Assembly (NCBI GenBank): GCA_949358305.1
Contig: OX442318.1
Coordinates: 4,512,501-4,576,500, forward strand
Direction of reading: 5' to 3'
From: Strigamia acuminata
Taxonomy: Eukaryota; Arthropoda; Chilopoda; Geophilomorpha; Linotaeniidae
DNA: 64,000 nt
In this document: positions 47,401 to 60,397 of the stretch, one piece after another
How the letters are laid out: every line of letters begins with the position of its first letter
Numbering within the stretch: position 1 is the first letter of the stretch
Translations under genes and position numbers: made by a program
Notes under the pieces: model-generated
Told to the model about the DNA's origin: nothing
The model's database searches: none
The model's input: only the letters and a program-made list of their open reading frames with translations

Positions 47401-50400
47401 GTTGCTGATTGTGCAGTTAGTTCATGCTCGGAGCACCCTGAATTGCTTTTGCTTGCTCATCAGATGAGTGTGTGGAGAAAATATGTTAATATTTAATTTT
47501 TTTTTTGTTATTTATTATAAAATTATTTTTTTTTTAATTTTTTTTTTTTCTTTTTTTTTTAGGAATGAAATTTTTATTTGTTTGTATGTCAAATTTAACA
47601 TGGATGCAGCGCAGAGTTAATGGAGTAGGAATTTTTCGTTTCTCTGTAGGAATTCTCTTTCAAGTTTGATGATTGCGAGAGTTCGAATGCCGGGTTTTTT
47701 CTTTCGGGAAGAGGTTGGCACAAACCCAATCCTTTCCTTTCTTTTCTTTTTTCCGGGGGATCTAAATCTAGTTGTGAGTCTTTTAGCCTTTGTGCTTTCT
47801 CTCCTTTCCATTTTTTCTCTCGCTAATGTTGTTTACTAACATTTGTCTTTCGCATTGTGACTGCGGATCTCTTGTTTTGGTTGAGTTGAAATAGGGTGAT
47901 GAGCTTTAATGTGCATTTCAATGAGGAAATTTGACATTCATATGTTGTCTGAATGGGATTGTGATAGATGATGCCATTCTGTGGATACTTTATGGTAATT
48001 ATAGCCTTGATTGTCATATTTATACACTTTTGTTTCAGCTTGTGGTTACTAAATTTTCATTCAGATTTTGTTAGCGTTGTTCTGTGATGAATGGCTTTAA
48101 TCAGAAAGTTTGTTTTCGGCTTTTCGATCAAGGAATTTTTATTGGATGCGAGCAATTCTTGAAGGAAAAGTCACTTTCTTTACTTTTACTTTTTTTTGGA
48201 GAGTGGAGTGATGGTTTTTAAGTCATAATTAAAGAAAGTTAATGTTGGATGTTCTATTAAGTCGAAACTCTTTATAACGAATCGCGATGTAACGAATTAT
48301 CGATATAACGAATACTTTAAAATGGCTGGTTTGATTGACTGGCCATAGAACACCACGTTAAAAAAATTCGATATAACGAATTCTTGTTAAAACGAATCGA
48401 TTTTTCGGGTCCCTCGCGATTCGTTATAAAGAGTTTTGACTAACGAAAGTTCGTTATGTCAAATTTTTTTAACACGGTGTCCTATGGCCATCCAACCAAC
48501 CGAGCCATTTTTAAGTATTCGTTATAACAAGGTTCGGCTGTTCCGGCGAATGAAAGGAAATGTAACTTTTCTTTCCATGAATTGAACGCACTTATTGACT
48601 ATTCGCAAGCTGACCTTCAGATGTTTGAGTGCAAAATTTCTCGGCTTATCATTGAGTGTATACAATAATACGATTATTGGTAGATCCTCTAATTAGAACC
48701 CCTCCACTTATTTTGCTGGAGATTAGAGCTAGGCAGGGCAGGGGTGGATAGAGGAGGAATATCGGGCCAGGCATTTTTCAGAAAAGAACGGCCCTTATCT
48801 AAAATTTTGCAGGTATTGTATTTCTTCGATTCTAAGATGCACTTTTTTTCCCATATAAACATCTCTAAAAGAGAGTGCGGCTTACAATCGACAGCATCTT
48901 AGAATCGAAGAAATACGGCAGTTTGTCGGCCTTTCAGGGCTTGCCCGATCACCCATCTGGTCAATCGTTTGTTGAGGCAGAGATGGCCTGAAAGCTCCAC
49001 TGACCACAGATCTATGAATACAAATTAATAGAGTAAATAACAATTTTACTTTTTCGACAAACTTGGCTGAATATAACACCACGATGTTGTATTCGAATAC
49101 AACACTGTGGTCTTATTGTCGGGTGAAGACGGTAGAAGTTGCTGAAAAGATGTCCAATTTGCCTGCAAAGGATGGTGGACATAGTTAAATGAAGATAGCA
49201 GCCTTTATTTACCCTGGCTTTATTTTAGGTACTTTCAACTTGGTTCAATTAGTTGATTGCCGGGCTAGTTTTATTCCATGTTGCTTATCCTGAGCCGGTG
49301 CAGCTGTGTTGACGACGAGAACGGCACAAGGGTCACCGAGGAACAATCTATTGAAGTTGTGGGATTGCTGCAGTTACTAAGCGTGCTGAGAGGGCCAATC
49401 TGGTTTTAGTATAATCCTTGCGGAATAAGATTGAATTGGATTAATTTCAATCAAAAGGAAAAAAAAACATTTGGAGTCTGCTCGGCACACTTATGTTCAA
49501 AGCATGTTTTATGGATGGTTAAAGTTCCCAGATGGGGCTCAGACTTTGAAATTACATTTTAGATTCGATTCAAAACCTTTTAGCAGAAAAACAGATAAAA
49601 CTCTAACTCCCGGACGGCTCTAGTCTTTGTGGTCATGGCTGTGTTACGTCGAAGAAACACTAGGTGCATTCGTTAAGTCATTTGGACCGATGGATCGCTT
49701 GTTTTGCATGTTAACAGAATTTGGCTTCGTCGGATGATTTCAACGGCTTCCGCCATTACAGGAATTTCTCGCTGTGTGTGCAGAAATCCTAAATTGATTT
49801 TGTCTTTTAACTGCTTTAATTAAAAGCAGTAATGAGGAAATGAATGTAACCTGAAAATTTTTTTTTGTTTTATTTTTTTCTTAGACACATCCAATATGGC
49901 AGCTATCCAGTCATCAATCCTGACAATTCATCATTTCCTCCCAATTTCTACATTCATCGGAATTCGCTTTATAACATGAGCATGTTAAGCAATTCGCAAG
50001 CGTATAATTTTTCCATAATTAATCCGGTACCTGGGGACTGGTTCCTTGTGGCATTTCTAAGAGAAAGAAGTAATAAAATACAGCAGAAGGTAATTAAATG
50101 GAGAGAAAAAAATGAGGAAAAATTTTTTTTTATAATATTTTACCGTTTTTTTTTAATTGTCTCTTAGGGTCTCTTCACCAAGTGCTCCACATGGCTGGTA
50201 TCCAGCCTCGATTTTAACATAGAAACAAACATAGTGCAATTGCTCCTGGGAGTTGCCTTGTCACAGCAAATTGATAAACCCCAATATTACAGGTTAATTT
50301 GATATGGTTATTCCCTTGATTTGCGCGGCTTTGCAAAAGCACAGTTTGATATTTACTACCAAATTTTAGAATGCTCGGCAAGAAATTATAAAGGGGCACT

Positions 50401-53400
50401 GCAAAATATGCATTTATTTCCGATTTTCGGAAAATATGCATTTATAGCCGATTTTGGCTTTATATTGAATATAAATATATTCCATTGATTTATGCATTTA
50501 TCCGGTCTCTAGTTTTAATGAACCGATTTTTCGGGTTTTTTTTCCATGCGAATTGTTATAACGAGGCTCGACTGTTTGGCAAAGCTGTTAGTATTAAACT
50601 TTGGGCCCTTGGCTAAAAGTGGAAAAGTTAATTTGTGCCCCTGGGAAAAAGGGAAGAGGTTGGGATCTTTTTTCTCTGGGCAAATCAGGAAATTCGAGGG
50701 CCTGGGGTGAAGAGGAAAAGTTAGGAAACATTGGCCCTAGGCAAAACAGGCAATTCCAGCCTCCGGGCTTGGAAAAAAGAGGAAATGTTGAGTTCAATTA
50801 ACCACAGGGGAAAAAAGAGAAAATTTGTACAAGTGTAAATCCAATTTATTTCTTTGTAGATTTTATGTTCCCTCCAACACATGGTCAGTGACTGTAACAT
50901 TGAAGCAATGCGCCAGTGTGCCCACAGCCACCAATATTGAATGTCCTATGGTAGTAGCGGCCAGTCCCCAGGCTTTACCTAACCTACGGCCTAGCCGGAC
51001 AGATGTTGTTTGGATATCTAACTGCAGTACCAACTATACACGCGGTCAGTGTATCCTGGAATTTGTGCCTTATGAAGAGTCATGGCACTACTTACTTCTC
51101 CATTCGATGGAGAAAAAACTCGAGTATCAGATAACTGTTGAAACAACAGGTAAAAGCGAATATTAGACGGCTTGTTGACCAAATTGATTTAACCAAACAT
51201 TATTGCAGCTTGTGAGAATGGCGCCACACCTACGCAATACCTCATACTTAGTGAGCTCAAATTTCCTAATTCGTCCATGAAAACACCGGCGAGCGGACTT
51301 AGGGTTCCCAACGCGGCCAAACGAATCCTCGTGCCGATGCCCTTCACCGGCCGCACCAAAGCGAACCTGCAATCGCCGGTTTGTTGGCCTCAAGTTCCTT
51401 TGGTGCGCAGAACGTTCCCCGGGAACTTCTTATTCGAGTATGTGCGAGTGGCACCCGAGAATGGCTCGTTGCCAACCAAATTGAACTTGAATAATTCAAT
51501 GCCTGCAGTACTTGCTTTTCCTATTCAACCCATTTTGGACATCGGAGGGACGTTAACTTTGGAGATAGGCATAGATCATTCAGTCGTAAGACAATATCTA
51601 CGGTTTGCGCCTGGTAACTTGATTCTAAATTCAAACGAAGTGGCTACCTTCATGTCCGACGTGAACGTATTGTTTTCAAGGCGAACTGTGATTGGTTGAG
51701 GGATGCATTGCATTACATTGACAAAAAACCCCGTTCTGTCTACATTGCTAAAAACAGGTTAGGTCTGGGGGGGGTTAAGGGGGGACTACGCCCCCCTTGT
51801 TAGGAATAAAGAAGCTAACCTTGAAATACATCAATTTGAGGAAACTTACATTGACGAAACGAAGCGCCATTGTTAGCTCTCAACCAATCACAGCGCGCCT
51901 TGAAAATAATACGTTCACGTCGGATTTAGCATCAAGATAACGGGTGCGAAATATACATTTTGCCATGTTATTCACACTCTTGCTACTTGTAGAATAATAC
52001 TTTGCAAAACGTAAGCGTGACGGCATGTCTGGACAAAGGAACGAGGCCTAAGGTCCTCAGTCCCGCCAATTGCTCATCGGGTGTCGGCATCCAAGCCAAC
52101 ACAAGTTCTGATGCAGGAAGAGCTAGTCTAGTAATGGTTCCATATCCAGAACCAGGAAATTGGTATGTGACATTAGAAGCTATATGTTATCATTTGGATA
52201 GAGGACCAAAGTAAGTTGGTGGATAATTTCCATATGTTTTTTATGCTTGACAAAATGTTTAATTTGAATTAGCGAAATAACTAGAGTGAAGTGTGATTCT
52301 AACACAACGGCGATTGTGTTTAATGTGATGTCTGCATCATGCGTATACGGCGGTTGTGGTCCTTACGGAAGGTGTTATCAGTACATAAGTGGTGGGTTCA
52401 TATTCAGCACTTGTGTCTGCACGGCGGGTAAGCAAAATGGAAGCGAGTTAAAACGCCTGAAAAATAAATTGTTAATTATTGTGTTACAGGTTGGCACGGT
52501 TGGGGATGTACCGATGGCTCAACCGCAAGTAGCGATTTTGAGTTACTACTTGCTACTCTTTTGCTCACTTTGAGCAACTTACTCTTTCTACCTACAATAG
52601 CACTTGCAATATACCGCCATTATTATACGGAAGCACTCGTTTACTTCTTTACCATGTTCTTTTCAACAGTAAGTATGAGTTCATCTTAAACTTGTCACGT
52701 GCAAATCGAAAACATTAGGAGAAAAAACATTAACCGCGATGACGGAAACCGGAAGTTGAAACACACACACAAACATTCAAGTCAAGTTAAATAAAAGCCT
52801 TTAAAAATAGTATTGGCTCGGTAGGGCAATGTTAGGTTACCGGGTCGTAACACATTGGGAGAAAAACTATCGGTCCGCTAGCGTACTTAGTTTGGGAAGC
52901 GCTGCGACATAACGATTGAAACATTCAAAGCGGGATTTGTAAAACGACATAATTTTCTCGCGATAGTTTTATCACGCCTGTGATGAAGAAGCCTACACCT
53001 TCTGCCTAATGAGATTGAGCGTGATGCAGTTTTGCGATTTCTACTCAGCCATTTTATCGTTCTGGATTACCGTGATTGCAATGGCTGATTTGCCGTCTTC
53101 CCTCACGTCTCTCGCCCACATGGCAGGTGCTCTCGGCATAGCTGTCGGTGTGGAATACGACCGCACCGGACTGTGGGTGTTTGTCGTTCCTTCGGCGACA
53201 GGGGTCATCTTGATGATTGCCTCATGGGTGAGTAGAAAATGATCCATCTAGGATATTAGACGAGATGACGTAATTATAAACCAAGGATAACACGGACATG
53301 TATCCATGTTAATTCCTATTGATTTGTTGTTCTGTGCGCTGATTGAGTGACATAATCATATGTTATGCATTGCTTGGCAACTAAGCATGTTTGTTACCTG

Positions 53401-54094
53401 TTGTCATCTTAGAATACAGTGCGGCTGTATATGATGTGGCGCCATCGGTGTCCGTGTTATCCTTGGTTCATGATGTAACATTTAATAAAGAATGTTTAAA
53501 TGACGAATAGTAATCAATAAGGCCCAGATAAATGCACAAATACATACAAATTATTTTTATTCAATAAAAAGCCGAAATTGGATATTAATGCATATTTTCC
53601 AAAAATCAGAAATAAATGCATAAATCGCTAGAAAGATCTTTGGGCTGAAACTAACATCGCGTATTTTATTTTTCATTTAAACATTGTTTATTAAAACATC
53701 ATAGGGGATACGCATTTGAAATTCGAAGTTTGTAATGATGTAATGTTATGTTCTGCAGGTATTCCACTGCTACAAACAACACAGTTGCTATCCAAAGAAG
53801 ACAGTTTGGATATGTTTGGTGCCTGGTGTGGTGTTGGTGGCTACAGGGCTGGTGTGTTTCGCCTTCCTCGAAACCAAAGACAACTACAAATACGTACACA
53901 GTTCGTGGCACGCAGCCACGGCTTTGTGTGTCTTGTTTTTGTTGCCGCCACGTCGCGACCGCAAAGGTAGGCCGAAAGTCGGAGGACGTTGCATGTCAAT
54001 GTCGCCATCCAGGTCTTCGTATATCAGAGCCGACGACATCCGATTCGCTCCCGATAACTCGGGTGCCGGTGATTCACTTCTGTCATATGCATGA
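44434..54094 (+). CDS. PGAP6: TMEM8/PGAP6 GPI-phospholipase-like membrane protein, 11 exons, ~800 aa
   Basis: Exons are 44434-44524, 45267-45432, 49885-50089, 50168-50292, 50860-51149, 51209-51585, 51993-52210, 52273-52427, 52490-52668, 52967-53227 and 53759-54094 (2403 nt). The start gives a signal peptide ([15 protein letters not shown]). The long ectodomain resembles PGAP6, including [17 protein letters not shown] Cys-rich EGF-like module ([15 protein letters not shown]...CVCTAGWHGWGC) precedes seven hydrophobic helices. CREST-superfamily active-site residues are in place: Ser in FFST, His/Asp in FYHACD, and HSSWH in the last helix pair. Human PGAP6 (771 aa) sheds GPI-anchored proteins by PLA2 activity at the cell surface. 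The exon 6 donor (GTAAGA) is my choice on consensus; the frame stays open beyond it into a MITE. Confidence 0.9.
45467..45539. mobile_element. truncated Tigger-like MITE, PGAP6 intron 2
   Basis: Only the right end remains: ATTCGTTATAAAGAGTTTCG then ACTG and TA. Confidence 0.75.
45740..46126. mobile_element. TA-flanked MITE with ~30-bp TIRs, PGAP6 intron 2
   Basis: CTCCAAACCGATACAACGTG continuing to CCTAACTCC, mirrored at the right end, flanked by TA on both sides. Non-coding interior of 387 bp. Confidence 0.85.
46590..46690. repeat. TGCATTTATT repeat family (three copies in PGAP6 introns)
   Basis: ATGCATTTATTTCTGACTTT, CCGATTTTGGCTTT and a final ATGCATTTATTT recur at about 50405-50505 in the same orientation and at about 53525-53632 inverted. 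A short SINE- or MITE-like family; type not recognised. Confidence 0.65.
48260..48440. mobile_element. Tigger-like MITE, PGAP6 intron 2
   Basis: AAGTCGAAACTCTTTATAAC start and GAGTTTTGACTT-like end, with CGAATTATCGATATAACGAA inside. A partial second copy runs to about 48545. Confidence 0.8.
48819..48914. mobile_element. short palindromic MITE, PGAP6 intron 2
   Basis: TATTTCTTCGATTCTAAGAT and its reverse complement lie 96 bp apart end to end, separated by little else. Confidence 0.8.
51640..51926. mobile_element. MITE in PGAP6 intron 6, relative of 17040-17346
   Basis: It starts GTGGCTACCTTCATGTCC and shares the GTGATTGGTTGAG / CAACCAATCACAGCGCG arms and the central G-run/C-run hairpin. The right tip is truncated. 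Confidence 0.8.
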
Positions 54095-55724
54095 GAGTTT
54101 TGCATGTGGCTACATGTTTTTAAATGTACAAATTTGGTGTAAAAAGTTTTTTTTTAACTGTTGTAGCTATACATTGTTTTGTCTGTTCTGTGTTGTCAAG
54201 TGGAGTGTTCAATTCAGTGGTATTTTAATACTTGAAAGATTTAATCTCACTTTGAGCAGTGAAAGCGAGGAATAATGAGGTTTCGATTTGTTTTATTAGT
54301 TCTCGTGTGAGTGAGGCATGACACACTTTTCTTCTCTCCTTTTCTTTACAATTGATATTGATTTTTTTTTTTGCATGAAATGCAAGCAAAAATTTTGTTA
54401 AATTTTATTATATTATTTTTTTTACTTAGACAGGGTGATTTTACTTCGTAGTTAAAGCGGTGATTAACAGTGGGGTGCTTTCAAAACTAAAGCTCGATAA
54501 ACCTATGTGGATTCAAGCGGAATTGGATTGTTGGCATGTACAGCAACCGGCTTGTTGTAATTTGTATTGCTTAGATTGGCTAGGCCAGGGGTCAGCTCTT
54601 TCGATGTCAAGATGCGGCTGTACGGGACCTAATTTAATAATGTAGTGGCTCTTTAACAACTGGGAAATTTTGTAAATTGTAACTTTTGGCTCTTCCGTCT
54701 CAAAAGGTTGCCGACCCCTGGGCTAGGCTGTTGCTATCTTTTGCAAAGCAGCAAAAAGTCACAAATACTTGAAAGCACCTAATGCACTTAACATCTTAAA
54801 TCATATATGATTAAATAATTTATTGAAAAATCATTAAAAATGCTTTATTTGTTATAGATGTAGAAAGTGCCTGAACAAAATGCTGATGCTCTTCGTGAGA
54901 TTCAGCAAGTTACTCGAAAAGTCAGTTTTATCAAATCTTGTTTCGAATGGCACATATTTTGGATTTTGCACAAAATATTCAAATTTATTGTAAAGAAACT
55001 GAAAAATAAGACTAATACTTTGCTAACTTTCTCTCTCTTTTATTGAAATTCTAATTTGTTTGTTATGTTCAAACTGTACTGATACAAAATGAAATTGTCA
55101 AGTTATGGTATCAAAAGTGACTATATGTGGGTGGTCAGTAATTGAATTAAGCCGGTTTATACTTCACAGAATTTTGACCAGGGATTAACGTTGTCGTTGT
55201 AAACACGAGTGCTTGTAAGAGCTGGGTGGTTATGTTGAAAAGTGGTTTAAGTGTGAACTAGGCATTAGATGAGCTTGCTTGTGGTGAGAAATTAATAACG
55301 TTTTATCATTTTTTAGTTTTCTTAAATGAGTTTGAAAATCCATCTTATCCTATTGCTATCATCGATGATTCGGTATCTTACAATAATGATCCCGAGACAA
55401 GTTCAAAAGCGATCCAACTTATTAAATGAAGAAGTTAAAGCAAAGGTAGACTTATATTTAAAATTATTTTTACAGTAAATTGTAATTGAGAAATTTTTGT
55501 GGAATATTGATAATTTACTGTAAAAATAATAAAAATCTGTATACATTAGGCAAATTAAACTAAATCAAAGGAACGATGATGCAAGTGATTGCCAAGCCCA
55601 CACTATAGTAAAGAGCAATATATGTAAAATATATATTTTTGAACCACAGGGCTGCCGTAACCAGTTGTGCGGGTTGTGCACACGAGAGGGGTGTGCCGTC
55701 CGACCGCTATCTTAATCTGAAATG
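54095..55724. other. PGAP6 3' flank and AT-rich intergenic DNA
   Basis: Probably the PGAP6 3' UTR at first. At 55327-55445 there is an ATG frame with a hydrophobic start (MSLKIHLILLLSSMIRYL) running into a GTAGAC donor-like site; I could not link it to further exons. Nothing else supported. Confidence 0.4.
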
Positions 55725-56070
55725 CTTATACGTTGTTTGCACCAGAAAGTTTGGGCTAGCCCAAAGTTTAAATCTGGTACTGGCCTGATATTGGCTTAAA
55801 AAGTTCAGGCTAGAGCGTTCACACCAAGAAACAAAAAGCCACATAGACAATCAACTGACCATGTTACGCACCCAATTGTAGGAAGTGACTTTGGCAGTTA
55901 TCTAGTTCTTTGGCAATTATCTAGTTCACACAACTGGATTAGAATTATCTAGTTTAAATATTTTTAAACTAGATAATTTTGGGCTAGATGCGTTTGCACC
56001 AAGAACCAGAACTAGATTTAAACTTTGGGTTTGGGTTAGTCCAAATTTTCTGGTGCGAACAAGGTATAAG
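55725..56070. mobile_element. MITE with ~55-bp inverted repeats
   Basis: CTTATACGTTGTTTGCACCA at the left and its near reverse complement TGGTGCGAACAAGGTATAAG at the right; the arms continue through AAGTTTAAATCTGGT-type words. Confidence 0.8.
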
Positions 56071-56779
56071 GCTTGATTTTGAAATTTGTGCTCAATCATC
56101 AAGTGCTAACAGTGGTATGTTTATGCCATTTGCGGCCTACATTCAGTGTGATTTTTTAGCCTTAGAAGCACACTGAGGGGAGCTGTTCTTGCAGCCTCTT
56201 TCAGGGCTTTCTTGAAAAAAAATTTTAAGTAAACTTTTATTTTAGAACTTTTCTTTTGGGGTTTGGGGCCTCTGAAAATTGGAGCTCTTGAGTGCTGCTA
56301 AGAACAGGGAGGGGGCTGCCATATTAGGTTTTGCACAAAGACACCTTACATGTCAGCATGTAAGGCTCTGGTAGATGGTTCAGTTTATCTATACCGAACG
56401 TCATGTGAGGCGCTTATCCTAAAATAGAGAGACCTAAATACACTAGACTGCAAACTGAGGGATTGTGGGTAAGAAGCGTATGCTTACAGGTAGTGGCAAC
56501 ACTAAATTCTTCTTCACTTCCTGTCAATTTTATGGCTGCCTGAAATCAGCATACAAACAAAATTTCCGAACAATCATGAGAAAATACTGCGTGTTTTTGA
56601 ATTTGTTTAAATATAACTAAGAAAAAAACGCAAAAAACGAGAAAAAACAAAAAATAAGATTGAAATTGGTGAAGTAAGATGCGAAACAGGAAGTTGGAGA
56701 GCATTCATCATGTCACTTCATCCCAACAATGCCTCCTCCTCACACAAGCCGGGTGCCATATGCAGTTCTCAGTCCAGTA
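56071..56779. other. intergenic, no gene seen
   Basis: No coding signal. A weak inverted pair (CTAGACTGCAAACTGAG near 56443 and CAGTTCTCAGTCCAGTAG near 56763) hints at another old element. Confidence 0.4.
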
Positions 56780-56787
56780 GTATTTAG

Positions 56788-57206
56788 TAGACTTTGACTG
56801 ATATCGATATTTTGCAATATTGTCGATACCGATAATCGGCAACCAAATATCGGTCGATACCGATAATCGGCAACCAAATATCGGTTGATACCGATAATCG
56901 GCAACCGAATATCGGTCGATACCGATACCTGCGTCGATATTAAAATTAAAATGTCCGCCCCCCCCTCCCCCTAAAAAAAAAATTAAAATTGCGTTTATTT
57001 TATTTAAAAAATTTAAAATTCAAAATTTAACAATGGTAGCTGTTTCAAAAACGTTAATAAAATATAAAATATATTGTTTTAGTCTAAAACGATACGTTTT
57101 AGATCAGTGGCAATAACGGTATCGACCACGCCAAAAAATATCGGATCCGATATCGGCGAATACCGAAATATCGGCCGATACCGATTCCGGTATCGGTCAA
57201 AATCTA
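56788..57206. mobile_element. hAT-like non-autonomous element with 8-bp target duplication
   Basis: The ends are TAGACTTTGACTGATATCG and CGGTATCGGTCAAAATCTA. A perfect 8-bp duplication, GTATTTAG, flanks it (56780-56787 and 57207-57214), which fits the hAT superfamily. Inside are tandem ~38-bp units containing CGATACCGATAATCGGCAAC. A relic of the family is in IFT140 intron 16. Confidence 0.8.
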
Positions 57207-58527
57207 GTATTTAGGTCTCTGACCCACCATAAGCGTGCACAAGAAGAAATGATTTCTGCGAAGTGTAAACTCAGCTTAAGGTTAGCGATTGTTCAGTGTA
57301 TCTGGTATAACTGGAAAGGGAACGAAAGAAAGTCTGATTGAACTGAAAGCACAGAGATTAACTATTAAATTGCTAATACTAAGTTTTCTTTTCTTTGAAA
57401 TCACCCTGATCGTTTGTAATTTCAGATACTAACCCTTACTTAGGAATGATGCGTGGTTATAGTTTCGTTGTGTGACTATATTTCATAACAGCATGAACTG
57501 GAAGTGTACAATGAATTCTAGACAGATTTTTATTTACAAACCACTAGTCAGATTAATTACTTAAATTATATATATATATACATCTAATATGTAAATAATT
57601 TAATTGTTAAATAAATTCTATTTAATTTCTGTTTTACATACATTTTTTGATTTTATATTTTCTATTTTGCTTTTGTGTTTTTTGTTTTGCATTCATTTTA
57701 TTTTTGTAGACTCTTACCCGTCAATTCTGCATCAGTGCTTGCTTTGCTTTGATTGGCTGGATCCAGGCATCCGGCGTAGTTCGGATTTGACTTCTTTCGG
57801 CATTTGTTCAAAGTATCTTATATTTAAGTTTTAGATACCGTAAAACAAAAATGAATTATGTACATTTAATTTTAAGTGGTGGTCTATTAAAACCACGTGA
57901 TTGAGCCTGAAATTTGTGTCGCCTCTTCATTTTATAGACGCTGCACACGGGGTAATGGACGCGAATTGGAAACCCCACCAGGGTTCTTTCAAGTTCTTGC
58001 AAGATTGTGAAACAGACATGCTCTAGGTATGCCATCCTTATCCCTTCCTTCTAGAATCACTTTTGCTTTAGCATGCGGCCTTTTCATTTGCTAATTACAT
58101 TTTGTTTTCAGTTTGGTGTTAAATTAACTCTTCGATTTAATTTTTTTTTTGACAATTTTGGACAATTGATAAGTTTTAGCCGTTTTGAGGCTAATGTTTG
58201 CTGTGGACAAGTTGCGGAAGTCTTATTGTGTTGTTGAAGGGTGATGGGGTTTGATTAGATTTTGTTGGATTGAGGTTTGGTGCTTGGTGGTTGTGGGGTT
58301 GTTGCTTGTGTGAATAATATGAATTGAACACTTTAACATTGCATGGTGGTTAATGTAATGGAAAAATGGGAAAGTTCTGTTTGCGGCATGCACTCTTGCG
58401 TTTGTTATTAATTTATGCCCAGTGGAGAGTGGTGTTTGGTTTGTGTGGGGGGGGGAAATTGCGGTTGAACTTGGTGACGTACCAACTGAAAACATAATTT
58501 GAGAATTTTTGGACAGATTTTGGCTAT
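57207..58527. other. intergenic, two weak exon-like frames
   Basis: At about 57710-57838 and 57957-58026 an acceptor-like AG is followed by an open frame ending in a stop; the latter (HGVMDANWKPHQGSF...) has exon-like composition. Neither can be joined to a gene or matched to a family. The rest is AT-rich. Confidence 0.35.
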
Positions 58528-58930
58528 TTTTTTGAGAAAATTTTAGAAATTTTAGACTTTTTTGACGATTTTTTGACAATTTTTTGACAATTCTTTGAGA
58601 AATTTTTGAGAAATTTTTGAGAAATTTTTGAGAAATATTTAAGAATTTTTTGAGAAATTTTTGAGAAATTTTTGAGAAATTTTTGGGAAATCTTTGAGAA
58701 ATTTTAGAGAAATTTTTGAGAAATTTTTGAGAAATTTTTGAGAAATTTTTGAGAAATTTTTGAGAAATTTTTGAGAAATTTTTGAGAAATTTTTGAGAAA
58801 TTTTGCTCAATTTTTTGACAATTTTTTACACAATTTATTGCACAATTTTGAAAATTTTTGCACAAATTTTTGCACAATTTTTTACCAAATTGTTTGACAA
58901 ATTTTTGACAAATTTGAGTAAAATCTGACA
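58528..58930. repeat. 11-bp A/T-tract minisatellite
   Basis: About 25 copies of GAGAAATTTTT, with longer-period variants (TTTTTTGACAA, TTTTTGCACAA) at the two ends. The antisense ORF of FLKNFSKISQK type is an artefact of 33-nt periodicity. Confidence 0.92.
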
Positions 58931-60397
58931 ATTTTTTGTAAACTTTTAAGAAACATTCTTAGAAAATATCAAATTCCAAACGTTTAAATTTCTAAATAAG
59001 CAGTAGTACGTCACTGGGCAAACAGCCAGATTGGTTCTATAACCATTTAAAACAACAATATAACAAAACTGTTTTCTCATTGGGCCATTCCAACGTAAAG
59101 TCCATGGCGCAAACTCATCAGTTCCAATATTTAATTAAAATGAACACTTGAATTTGTTATTTTGTATTTTAAAGGAAGCGATGAAGTTCAACCAACAAGA
59201 CAGGATTTAATTTGGGGCTTCAAATTGTAAGAAGAGAGTTCACTTTTGGATTTTTATATCATTTATTCCATTTGATTTCACCATAACTTAAACATTCATA
59301 AAATCCATTAAAAACAAAACAAGAGAAAGGCAATTTCAGTGAACGATAACAAATTACTTAATTTTTTGAACTATTTTTAGTCAAGTGGTTTCAAGTGCCC
59401 CCATTGCTCATACATTTGGAGGTGGTTTTTTATTTTCTACTTTTTTTTAAAAACCAAAACCAAATAAAAAAATAATAAAAACAAAAAAACCTCCATCTTC
59501 CCACAATGCAACAGCACTTGGGAGTTTTTGACAAGGAAACAACAAAAATTCACTCAATTCAAATGTATTCAATTTAGAGAAAGTAGTTTTACAATTTAGG
59601 TTGTCAAAGTGTTTTTGTATTAAATATTTTTAAATTTCTAAAAATTTTTAAAAAATTAAAAAAATAATAATAATTATAATAATATATAAAAAAAAAATTG
59701 TACAATTAGAATAATTCATAATTGCTCAAAATTATAATTAGGATCCTTGATGTTTATAAATTTTTGCAAGTTTATTTAATGTACAGAAATGTAATGTTAA
59801 AGGAGGCATGTGATTGGGCAGGGAGGGATGGGTTTATAATTTCATCACTTTTTTGAATTATTTTTTTTAAATTTTTTTAAAATTTTCAATTTATGAATGT
59901 GATTACAACAATTTGCATCCTGTGGATGACATTTCTTAACTGTGAACATGGTACAAAAATGATAAACATTTTTTTCTATGTATAAATTGTAACCAGAACC
60001 TCCAAATTACATGAATTTTCAAGAAAAAAAAATCATGATGGAACTAATAATTCATGGTTTCCTTAATTACAAGTTCTTCCATTACATGAGTGTCCATGTG
60101 CATTGTTTCATCTTTACTTATTTCACTATAAAAGTACTTTTTAATTTGTACACTTAATCATTTTTCAACAACAAAAAACTGTCAGATTAATAAACAAAAC
60201 AAGTTAATAATAAAAGTCGTGATACTGTTCACATTTGATGTTATTTTTGCAGAATTTCTATTGAAGATTTAACAGTCCCCAATGCCTGAAATATAACCCA
60301 ACTAACACAATGAACGATCTTATCTACAGTACATAGATGTGATGTTAAATCGATCATCCAACTCGCGCCACCCACTACAGTATATCCAATGAAATAC
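58931..60397. other. AT-rich intergenic DNA
   Basis: I see no gene, tRNA or element boundary in this stretch; many homopolymer A and T runs. Confidence 0.45.

Noticed and set aside
47617-48017. Two minus-strand ORFs in PGAP6 intron 2
   Set aside because: Lys/Arg-rich frames from T/C-rich intron sequence, with no domain, splice or start context.
58223-58931. FLKNFSKISQK-repeat antisense ORFs
   Set aside because: Translation of the 11-bp minisatellite. The non-repeat part shows no known domain.
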